Below are positions 57,620 through 64,000 of a stretch of 64,000 nucleotides of DNA, in pieces; the first letter of the stretch is position 1, and each line of letters begins with the position of its first letter. Source of the stretch: Malikia granosa (lineage in GTDB: Bacteria > Pseudomonadota > Gammaproteobacteria > Burkholderiales > Burkholderiaceae_C); contig NZ_PVLQ01000064.1 of NCBI RefSeq assembly GCF_002980595.1, positions 62,001-126,000 of the forward strand. Reading direction: 5' to 3'. The position numbers and the translations under genes were made by a program. The notes below the pieces were generated by a model. It did no database searches. It worked only from the letters and a program-made list of their open reading frames with translations, and was not told where the DNA came from.

Positions 57620-59083
57620 ATGGAACAAGACAATCAAACGGCCGCCGATCCGGCGGCCCAATCCCTGCTGCCCGAGGGCTGGCTCGAGATCACCTCGATG
57701 GACCTCGACGCCCAGGGCGTCGCACGCAAGCCCGACGGCAAGGTCGTCTTCATTGACGGCGCCTTGCCGACCGAGATCGTCAGCGCCCAGACCACGCGCA
57801 AGAAGAACCAGTGGGAGCAGGCCCAGCTGACCGAGATCCACCGCGAGTCCTCGCTGCGCGTGGCGCCGCGCTGTCCGCATTTCGGCCTGCATGCGGGTGC
57901 TTGCGGCGGCTGCAAGATGCAGCACCTTGAGCCTGCGGCCCAGGTCGCGGTCAAGCAGCGCGTGCTCGAAGACAACCTCTGGCACCTGGGCAAGGTCAAG
58001 GCCGAGGGCCTGCTGCGCCCGATCGCCGGCCCGGCCTGGGGCTACCGCTATCGCGCCCGCCTGTCGGTGCGCTATGTGCACAAGAAGGGCGAGGTGCTGG
58101 TCGGCTTCCACGAGCGCAAGAGCCGCTATGTCGCCGACATGCGCGAATGCCATGTGCTGCCACCCCATGTCAGCGCCTTGCTGCTGCCGCTGCGCCACCT
58201 GATCCACGGCATGGAAGCGCGCGAGACCTGCCCGCAGATCGAGCTCGCCTGCGGCGACCAGGTCACCGCGCTGGTGCTGCGCCACCTGGAGCCGCTGTCG
58301 GCCTCCGACCTGCTGCTGCTCAGAGAATTCGCGCTGCGCCACAGCGTGGACGGCCAGGTGATCCAGTGGTGGCTGCAGCCCAAGGGTCCGGACACCGTGC
58401 ACCTGCTCGACACCGAACCCGAGCCGGTGCCGCTGTCCTATGCGCTACCCGACTTCGGCATCGTGCACCCCTTCAAGCCGACCGACTTCACCCAGGTCAA
58501 CCCGCACATCAACCGGGTGCTGGTCGCGCGCGCGTTGCGCCTGCTGGCGGTGCAGAAGGACGAGCGCGTCATCGACTGGTTCTGCGGCCTGGGCAACTTC
58601 ACGCTGCCGCTGGCGACCCAGGCGCTCGAGGTGCTGGGCATCGAGGGCAGCGAGGCGCTGGTGGCGCGCTCGCGCCAGAACCTGGCGCGCAACCAGGCGC
58701 AGCGCGGCGGCCTGGCGCCCACCAGCTTCGTCGCGCGCAACCTGTTCGAGATGACGCCGGCCATGCTGGTGGCCGACGGCCAGGCCGACAAGTGGCTGGT
58801 CGACCCGCCGCGCGAAGGGGCGTTTGCGCTGTCCAAGGCGCTGGCCGACATCCACCAGGCGCGCATCGGCGCCGAAGGCGCCGAGCCGCTGCCGCCCGAG
58901 GCCGATGGCTGGAAGTTCCCGCAGCGCATCGTCTACGTCAGCTGCAACCCCTCGACGCTGGCGCGCGACGCCGGCCTGCTGGTGCACCAGGCCGGCTACC
59001 GCTGCACGGCCGCGGGCGTGGTCAACATGTTCCCGCACACCGCCCATGTCGAGAGCATCGCGGTGTTCGAGCGCGCGGACTGA
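57620..59083 (+). CDS. rlmD: RlmD, 23S rRNA m5U1939 methyltransferase
   Basis: A 487-residue SAM-dependent RNA methyltransferase acting on U1939 of 23S rRNA. The N-terminal TRAM domain (about residues 20-75) is followed by cysteines of a [4Fe-4S] site ([17 protein letters not shown]) and the Rossmann core [14 protein letters not shown]. The catalytic Cys is in [12 protein letters not shown], with DPPREG as motif IV. Length and motifs match RlmD (formerly RumA). It closes the surE-pcm-nlpD cluster and ends in a strong terminator. Confidence 0.95.
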   Translation: MEQDNQTAADPAAQSLLPEGWLEITSMDLDAQGVARKPDGKVVFIDGALPTEIVSAQTTRKKNQWEQAQLTEIHRESSLRVAPRCPHFGLHAGACGGCKMQHLEPAAQVAVKQRVLEDNLWHLGKVKAEGLLRPIAGPAWGYRYRARLSVRYVHKKGEVLVGFHERKSRYVADMRECHVLPPHVSALLLPLRHLIHGMEARETCPQIELACGDQVTALVLRHLEPLSASDLLLLREFALRHSVDGQVIQWWLQPKGPDTVHLLDTEPEPVPLSYALPDFGIVHPFKPTDFTQVNPHINRVLVARALRLLAVQKDERVIDWFCGLGNFTLPLATQALEVLGIEGSEALVARSRQNLARNQAQRGGLAPTSFVARNLFEMTPAMLVADGQADKWLVDPPREGAFALSKALADIHQARIGAEGAEPLPPEADGWKFPQRIVYVSCNPSTLARDAGLLVHQAGYRCTAAGVVNMFPHTAHVESIAVFERAD

Positions 59084-59145
59084 AGCGCTGGCAGGCTGAT
59101 CGCCTGCCGCCCGGGCCCGGCCCTGTGCCGGCCCGGCAGAAAACG

Positions 59146-59176
59146 AAAAAGGCCTGGAAATACTCCAGGCCTTTTT
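59146..59176 (+). terminator. Intrinsic terminator after rlmD (bidirectional)
   Basis: Perfect 13-bp stem, 59146-59158 (AAAAAGGCCTGGA) with 59164-59176 (TCCAGGCCTTTTT), loop of 5 bases. A/T tracts on both ends let it serve rlmD and the converging Bax-inhibitor gene. Confidence 0.88.
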
Positions 59177-59216
59177 GCTGGGCCGTTGCCGGCCCGTATC
59201 AGTCGGTAGCCGCGTT

Positions 59217-59909
59217 TCAGTCGCGCTCGCCGCCGAAGATGCCCAGCAGCGCCAGCAGGTTCTGGAAGATGTTGAACAGATCCAGGTAGATCGCCAGCGT
59301 GGCGGTGATGTAGTTGGTCTCGCCGCCGTCGATGATGCGCTTGAGGTCAACCAGCAGGAAGGCGCTGAAGATCGCGATCGCCATCGTGCTGAGCACCGCC
59401 ATGAAGGCGCTGCTGCCGACGAAGACGTTGACGATGCCGCCGACCAGCAGCACCAGCACGCCGACGAACAGCCACTTGGAGAGGCCCTCGAGGTCGCGCT
59501 TGATCGTACTCGCCAGGCTGGCCATGACCAGGAACACGCCGGCGGTGCCGCCGAAGGCGGTCATGATCAGCTCGCCGCCGTTGCGAAAGCCCAGCACATA
59601 GGCAATCATGCGCGACAGCATCAGGCCCATGAAGAAGGTGAAGCCCAGCAGCACGGCGACACCAGCGCCGCTGTTCTTGGTCTTCTCGATCGCGAACATG
59701 AAGCCGAAGGCGCCAGCCAGGAACACGATCAGCCCCAAGCCGCCGCCCAGGTAGGCCGTGATGCCGGTCGCGACGCCGATCCAGGCGCCCAGCACGGTCG
59801 GCAGCAGGCTCAGCGCGAGCAGCCAGTAGGTGTTGCGCAGCACCTGGTGGCGCTGTGCGGTCGAGACGGTGGCGCCGAAGTGGCCGAAGCTGTTGGGGTA
59901 TTGATTCAT
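59217..59909 (-). CDS. Bax inhibitor-1/YccA family membrane protein (copy 2)
   Basis: A 230-residue paralogue of the protein at 12940-13641 with the same topology: QRHQVLRNTYWLLALS at the start, FGFMFAIEKTKNSG, and NYITATLAIYLDLFNIFQNLLALLGIFG at the end. It lacks the longer N-terminal segment of copy 1. The ATG at 59909 gives MNQYPNSFG; the frame open upstream to 59957 has no better start. It is divergent from ahpC and convergent with rlmD. The role, perhaps modulation of FtsH or ion leak, is not shown by the sequence. Confidence 0.92.
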   Translation of the reverse strand: MNQYPNSFGHFGATVSTAQRHQVLRNTYWLLALSLLPTVLGAWIGVATGITAYLGGGLGLIVFLAGAFGFMFAIEKTKNSGAGVAVLLGFTFFMGLMLSRMIAYVLGFRNGGELIMTAFGGTAGVFLVMASLASTIKRDLEGLSKWLFVGVLVLLVGGIVNVFVGSSAFMAVLSTMAIAIFSAFLLVDLKRIIDGGETNYITATLAIYLDLFNIFQNLLALLGIFGGERD

Positions 59910-60063
59910 GTCAGACCTGTCCGGAAAATGTCCGAGGGTCCAAAGCCCTCGCTCCAAGCTATTCTAGGACGGCTGCCGGCTTTATGCTGGAGGCCGGTCC
60001 GGAACCATGACAGAACTGGCGGCTGGCTATCGCCATCATTGCAACTATCAATCGTCGGGTGTC

Positions 60064-60081
60064 ATAGTTCCGGGCTATGAT
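60064..60081 (+). promoter_or_regulatory. Candidate OxyR half-site and -10 of ahpC
   Basis: ATAG and CTAT separated as in the OxyR element, ATAGTTCCGGGCTAT (60064-60078); it differs from ATAG-N-T-N3-A-N-CTAT only at the inner A (G here). TATGAT (60076-60081) overlaps its end and would be a good -10, with no -35 match, as is usual for OxyR-activated promoters. The full tandem site is not complete: the second pair at the right phase is missing. ahpC begins 52 bases downstream. Confidence 0.45.
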
Positions 60082-60133
60082 TTATGCAGTCGTCAAGACC
60101 ATGTTTCAACAACCGCAAGCGCAAGGAAATCTG

Positions 60134-60697
60134 ATGTCCCTCATCAACACCCAAGTCCAGCCGTTCAAGACCGAAGCCTTCCACAATGGCAAGTTCATAG
60201 AAGTCACCGAGAAGAGCCTGCACGGCAAGTGGTCGGTCCTGATCTTCATGCCGGCGGCCTTCACCTTCAACTGCCCGACCGAGATCGAGGACGCCGCTGA
60301 CAACTACGCCGAGTTCCAGAAGGCTGGCGCCGAGGTCTACATCGTCACCACCGACACCCATTTCTCGCACAAGGTCTGGCACGAGACCTCGCCGGCTGTC
60401 GGCAAGGCCCAGTTCCCGCTGGTCGGCGACCCGACCCACACCCTGACCAATGCCTTCGGCGTGCACATCCCCGAAGCCGGCCTGGCCCTGCGCGGCACCT
60501 TCGTGATCAACCCCGAAGGCGTGATCAAGACCATGGAAGTCCATGACAACGCGATCGCCCGCGACGTCAAGGAAACCCTGCGCAAGCTCAAGGCGGCCCA
60601 GTTCGTCGCCGCCAACCCGGGCCAGGTCTGCCCGGCCAAGTGGAACGAAGGCGCTGCGACCATCACCCCGTCGCTCGACCTGGTTGGCAAGATCTAA
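60134..60697 (+). CDS. ahpC: AhpC, alkyl hydroperoxide reductase peroxiredoxin
   Basis: A 187-residue typical 2-Cys peroxiredoxin that reduces hydrogen peroxide and organic peroxides in the cytoplasm. The peroxidatic Cys47 is in [13 protein letters not shown] and the resolving Cys in [23 protein letters not shown] and [17 protein letters not shown] are family blocks. I start at the ATG 60134 ([11 protein letters not shown]), with AAGGAA upstream; the frame runs further upstream but without a better start. AhpF, its reductase, follows after 119 bp. Confidence 0.97.
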   Translation: MSLINTQVQPFKTEAFHNGKFIEVTEKSLHGKWSVLIFMPAAFTFNCPTEIEDAADNYAEFQKAGAEVYIVTTDTHFSHKVWHETSPAVGKAQFPLVGDPTHTLTNAFGVHIPEAGLALRGTFVINPEGVIKTMEVHDNAIARDVKETLRKLKAAQFVAANPGQVCPAKWNEGAATITPSLDLVGKI

Positions 60698-60738
60698 GCC
60701 TTTGCGCTAAGACGGCCTGGCGCCTGCAGGCGCCCAAC

Positions 60739-60783
60739 CGCCGGACCGCGTCCGGGCGCTTGCGCCCAGCCGTCCGGCGTTTT
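60739..60783 (+). terminator. Nested hairpin between ahpC and ahpF
   Basis: Outer stem CGCCGGAC (60739-60746) with GTCCGGCG (60772-60779) encloses an inner stem GGGCGC (60754-60759) with GCGCCC (60762-60767), followed by four T (60780-60783). It lies between ahpC and its partner ahpF, so it may act as a leaky terminator giving excess AhpC over AhpF. Confidence 0.55.
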
Positions 60784-60816
60784 CATTTCCGAATCCCAGA
60801 CCTACAAGGACCCACC

Positions 60817-62382
60817 ATGCTCGATCAAGCACTCAAGAACCAGTTGGCCGCCTACCTGCAGCGCGTGACGCAGCCGTTCGAGCTGGTGGCTTCGCTCGAC
60901 GACAGCCAGACCTCGCGCGAGATGCAGGAACTGCTCGAGACCATCGCCGGCCTGTCCGCCCACATCACGCTGCGCACCGACGGCCAGGACGCACGCCGGC
61001 CCTCGTTTGCCCTGCAGCGCCCGGGCAGCGACCACCAGCTGCGCTTTGCCGGCCTGCCGCTGGGCCACGAGTTCACCTCGCTGGTGCTGGCGCTGCTGTG
61101 GACCGGCGGCCATCCGCCCAAGGTCGAGCCGGAGCTGATCGAGCAGATCCAGGCGCTCGACGGCGACTTCGCGTTCGAGGTCTACATGTCGCTGAGCTGC
61201 CACAACTGCCCGGACGTGGTGCAGGCACTCAGCCTGATGGCCATCCTGAATCCCAAGGTCAAGACCACCGTCATCGAGGGCGGCGCCTTCAAGGCCGAGG
61301 TCGAGGCGCGCGAGGTCATGGCCGTGCCGATGGTCTTCCTCAACGGCGAGGTGTTCGGCTCGGGCCGCATGCTGCTCGAGGAGATCGTCGCCAAGCTCGA
61401 TACCGGCTCGGCCGCGCGCGAGGCCGCCAAGCTCGACGAGAAGGCTCCCTATGACATGCTGGTCGTCGGCGGTGGCCCGGCTGGCGCCGCTGCCGCCGTC
61501 TATGCCGCGCGCAAGGGCATCCGCACCGGCGTCGCCGCCGAGCGCATGGGCGGCCAGACCAATGACACGATGGCGATCGAGAACTACATCTCGGTGCTCG
61601 AGACCGACGGCCCGAAGTTTGCCGCCGCGATCGAGGCCCAGGTGCGCCATTACGGCGTCGACGTGATGAACCTGCAGCAGGCGACCGCGCTGATACCGGC
61701 CGAGTCCGAGGGCGGCCTGGTCCAGGTCAAGTTGGCCAACGGCGCCACCTTGAAGGCCCGCTCGGTGGTGCTGAGCACCGGCGCGCGCTGGCGCAACGTC
61801 AACGTGCCGGGCGAGCAGGAATACAAGAACAAGGGCGTGGCCTACTGCCCGCATTGCGACGGCCCGCTGTTCAAGGGCAAGCGGGTGGCGGTGATCGGCG
61901 GCGGCAACTCAGGGGTGGAAGCCGCGATCGACCTGGCCGGCATCGTGGCCCATGTCACGCTGATCGAGTTTGCCGACCAGCTCAAGGCCGACGCCGTGCT
62001 GGTCGCCAAGCTGAAAAGCCTGCCCAACGTCACCATCCACGTCAATGCCCAGACCACCGAGATCACCGGCGCCGACGGCAAGGTCAACGGCATCAAGTTC
62101 AAGGATCGCGTCTCGGGCGACGAGCACCTGGTGCCGCTGGAAGGGGTGTTCGTGCAGATCGGCCTGGTGCCGAATACCGAATGGCTCAAGGGTACGGTCG
62201 AGCTGTCGCGCTTCGGCGAGATCGTGGTCGATGCCAAGGGCCACACCAATGTGCCGGGCGTGTTCGCGGCTGGCGACTGCACAACAGTGCCGTACAAGCA
62301 GATCGTGATCGCGGCGGGCGAGGGCGCCAAGGCGGCGCTTAGCGCCTTCGACCACCTGATCCGCCTGCCGGCAGCGGCCTGA
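60817..62382 (+). CDS. ahpF: AhpF, alkyl hydroperoxide reductase flavoprotein subunit
   Basis: A 521-residue NADH-dependent FAD disulfide reductase that recycles AhpC. The N-terminal thioredoxin-fold pair has the redox CxxC at Cys128/Cys131 ([11 protein letters not shown]). Then come the FAD-binding motif [19 protein letters not shown], the second redox pair in [11 protein letters not shown], the NADH motif [12 protein letters not shown] and a C-terminal FAD block ([15 protein letters not shown]). Length matches E. coli AhpF (521). After its stop the base composition drops sharply. Confidence 0.97.
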   Translation: MLDQALKNQLAAYLQRVTQPFELVASLDDSQTSREMQELLETIAGLSAHITLRTDGQDARRPSFALQRPGSDHQLRFAGLPLGHEFTSLVLALLWTGGHPPKVEPELIEQIQALDGDFAFEVYMSLSCHNCPDVVQALSLMAILNPKVKTTVIEGGAFKAEVEAREVMAVPMVFLNGEVFGSGRMLLEEIVAKLDTGSAAREAAKLDEKAPYDMLVVGGGPAGAAAAVYAARKGIRTGVAAERMGGQTNDTMAIENYISVLETDGPKFAAAIEAQVRHYGVDVMNLQQATALIPAESEGGLVQVKLANGATLKARSVVLSTGARWRNVNVPGEQEYKNKGVAYCPHCDGPLFKGKRVAVIGGGNSGVEAAIDLAGIVAHVTLIEFADQLKADAVLVAKLKSLPNVTIHVNAQTTEITGADGKVNGIKFKDRVSGDEHLVPLEGVFVQIGLVPNTEWLKGTVELSRFGEIVVDAKGHTNVPGVFAAGDCTTVPYKQIVIAAGEGAKAALSAFDHLIRLPAAA

Positions 62383-62411
62383 TGTAGCAAGGAGCAAGAT
62401 CTCTGAAAAAC

Positions 62412-62448
62412 TTGGTGCGTCCGTCTTCGATTGCATAATGATTGCAAT
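62412..62448 (+). promoter_or_regulatory. Candidate promoter and ATTGCA repeats before the HEPN-helicase gene
   Basis: TTGGTG (62412-62417), a 16-base spacer and CATAAT (62434-62439). ATTGCA occurs twice, 11 bases apart (62430-62435 and 62441-62446), the second inside the palindrome ATTGCAAT (62441-62448). This pattern on one face of the helix, over the -10, suits a repressor. The gene's ATG is at 62478; a short frame ATG-TTT-CCA-AAT-TTC-AGA-TGA (62461-62481) overlaps it and could be a leader peptide. Confidence 0.35.
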
Positions 62449-62477
62449 TCAACAAGACGGATGTTTCCAAATTTCAG

Positions 62478-64000
62478 ATGAACGAGCTTCTACGCAAATC
62501 CGGTGGGGTCATCGCGCATTGGCTGGAGGCAAAGCTCCCAGCTTTGAGTACCGACTGGTGGATGGAACAGGTGGTGAATCGCCTGACCTTTCAGCAGCAG
62601 AGACTAGTAGAAGAAAAGCGCATCCAAAGTCTGGCTGGTTTGGACTTGGCTGCAGTGCTTCGAGTCCTGGACCAAAACTGGAGCGAGCTTGCCGGTGCGG
62701 AGCCACTGCCTCGCGAAGCACGAACCTGGGTTAAAGAGCTCCAGAGTGTACGAAATAGGTGGGCACATGCTCCGGCCGGTGGTCTCAGTCCGACCGACGC
62801 GTTTAGGGACGCTGACACTTTGGAGCGGCTTTTGGAAGTCGTTAGTGCGAGTGTCGACCTGCTTGCAGAGGTTGGGCGATTCAAACAGGCCACGCTGGCT
62901 CGGCTTGTTCCTCCAGCGCCTTCCTCCCTGCAGGAGCAAGCTACCTCGCCAGCATCGTCGACCCTGGTACCAACTCACAGGTTCTCCGTTGGCCAGCTAC
63001 TTTGCCTCAAGTCGAATCCCGCAGCGATATTTCCTGTTCTTGATGTGCTCGCTAGCTCTGGCGGGGAGACGCGATATCGGGTCTTCGAGGGCGGCTCCAG
63101 GCAGGTCTACTACGAAAGCCAGCTCCAGGCGCTTGACGAGGCTGAAGATAGTCGGAAGCTGCTCTCGGCGAATGAACTCTCAGCGCTGCTTAGCTCCGTG
63201 CAGCTCTCCTCGCCTTCAGCATCCTCGCTCTACTCGCTGAATTCTGGTCGGGTTCGCTTCGTCCCGTACCAGTACCGGCCCGTATTCAAGCTTATCAACG
63301 CTGACCGACCGCGCTTGCTGGTCGCAGATGAGGTCGGTGTTGGTAAGACCATCGAGGCTGGTCTCATCCTCAAGGAACTACAGGCCCGTAGCGACATCAA
63401 GTCTGTTCTCATCATTTGCCCGAAGGCCCTGGTCGCGGAGCGGAAGTGGGAGCTTGAGATGAAACGCTTCGACGAGAATTTCGTACCGCTTACCGGAGCG
63501 CTGCTTCGTCATTGCATCAAGGAAACCCTCCTGAGTGGGGAGTGGCCTGTCCAGTACGAGAAGGCAATTTTGCCGACCTCGCTGTTCGACAACGACCTGT
63601 TGTTCGGCAAGTCTGGAAAGAGCAAGTCACGAGATCCAGGCCTGTTGGAGCTCGATCCGGCGCCCAAGTTCGACCTGGTCATTGTCGACGAGGCCCACCA
63701 CATCCGGAATCCCGACACCTTCTTGCATCAAGCCGTTCGTTACTTTGCGGACAACGCGGAGGCGGTGGTCTTCCTGTCTGCAACGCCCGTTCAGCTGGGG
63801 CGGGAGGATCTGTTCACCCTGCTGAATGTGCTTCGACCAGACGTCATCATCGACCCAGCAAGCTTCAGTCAGATGGCCGAACCGAACCCGTTCATCAATG
63901 CAGGTATCCAGGCTTGTCGGCGCGGGGGCGACGGCTGGGCCGACGAGGTCCGCAAGCAGCTTAGAGAAGTTTCTGGCACTTCCTGGGGACGCGAAGTCCT
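62478..64000 (+). CDS. HEPN domain-SNF2/RapA-like helicase fusion (5' part)
   Basis: The first 507 residues of a longer protein cut off by the window end. Residues 1-140 are helical and resemble the Swt1-type HEPN domain (NELLRKSGGVIAHWLEAKLP; LDLAAVLRVLDQNWSEL), with Arg92-x4-His97 in RNRWAH, the R-X4-6-H motif of HEPN ribonucleases. The SF2 helicase core has FVPYQYRPVFKL (Q-motif-like), Walker A ADEVGVGKTIEAGLIL (283-298), VDEAHH (motif II, 403-408) and LSATPVQ (motif III). This architecture is typical of phage-defence islands. I cannot name the system without its neighbours. Start ATG 62478 lacks a clear ribosome binding site. GC is near 50%. Confidence 0.78.
   Translation, partial: MNELLRKSGGVIAHWLEAKLPALSTDWWMEQVVNRLTFQQQRLVEEKRIQSLAGLDLAAVLRVLDQNWSELAGAEPLPREARTWVKELQSVRNRWAHAPAGGLSPTDAFRDADTLERLLEVVSASVDLLAEVGRFKQATLARLVPPAPSSLQEQATSPASSTLVPTHRFSVGQLLCLKSNPAAIFPVLDVLASSGGETRYRVFEGGSRQVYYESQLQALDEAEDSRKLLSANELSALLSSVQLSSPSASSLYSLNSGRVRFVPYQYRPVFKLINADRPRLLVADEVGVGKTIEAGLILKELQARSDIKSVLIICPKALVAERKWELEMKRFDENFVPLTGALLRHCIKETLLSGEWPVQYEKAILPTSLFDNDLLFGKSGKSKSRDPGLLELDPAPKFDLVIVDEAHHIRNPDTFLHQAVRYFADNAEAVVFLSATPVQLGREDLFTLLNVLRPDVIIDPASFSQMAEPNPFINAGIQACRRGGDGWADEVRKQLREVSGTSWGREV

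Overview
The window reads as a chromosome segment of a GC-rich betaproteobacterium of the order Burkholderiales, probably Comamonadaceae or a close relative. The evidence is the gene order bamB-der-hfq-hflX-hflK-hflC-hisZ-purA, a Bug/TctC-type binding protein, a monomeric NADP isocitrate dehydrogenase, the surE-pcm-nlpD-rlmD order and GC-saturated third codon positions. Nearly all of it is core chromosome. I recognise no tRNA, rRNA, CRISPR array, insertion sequence or prophage.

Layout. 1-8.7 kb: outer-membrane assembly, GTPases, Hfq, the HflKC protease-modulating complex, histidine and purine biosynthesis, and a phosphoribosyltransferase. 8.7-11.5 kb: an AAA-ATPase/PD-(D/E)XK accessory gene overlapping a cystathionine beta-lyase. 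11.5-22.4 kb: mixed housekeeping genes, including a CNNM/CorC-type membrane protein, a Bax-inhibitor-1 protein, divergent tesA/ybbA, rlmB, a split chromate transporter, an SDR reductase, an AhpD-like protein, an asparaginase and a ketopantoate-reductase-like protein. 22.4-39.6 kb: a branched-chain acyl-CoA catabolic region. It contains ivd, a reverse-strand operon (SDR, thiolase, acyl-CoA dehydrogenase, racemase), two convergent AraC-type regulators, and a forward operon of acyl-CoA synthetase, liuB, liuC, liuD, liuE and a DUF169 protein. Together these take isovaleryl-CoA to acetoacetate plus acetyl-CoA and probably handle a 2-methyl-branched substrate as well. 39.6-48.1 kb (reverse strand): adk, kdsB, a Trm112-like protein, lpxK, an ABC exporter, an MFS transporter, an acyltransferase and a glycosyltransferase, mostly envelope and LPS functions. 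48.4-54.9 kb: sodB, DUF192, icd and a large sensor kinase. 55-59 kb: surE-pcm-nlpD-rlmD without rpoS. 59.2-62.4 kb: a second Bax-inhibitor-1 gene and the ahpC-ahpF peroxidase system.

At 62.4 kb the composition changes: GC falls from about two thirds to about one half, and a new gene starts that runs off the end of the window. It encodes an N-terminal HEPN-type domain with an R-X4-H motif fused to a SNF2/RapA-like helicase. I read this as the edge of an accessory island, probably a defence island, and as the most promising part of the window for an undescribed system. Only its first 507 residues are visible.

The most interesting regulatory observation is a promoter module of 45 bp shared by ivd and the acyl-CoA synthetase/liu operon: two conserved blocks at identical spacing. 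It suggests that these two separated units are controlled together by one activator, possibly one of the adjacent AraC proteins.
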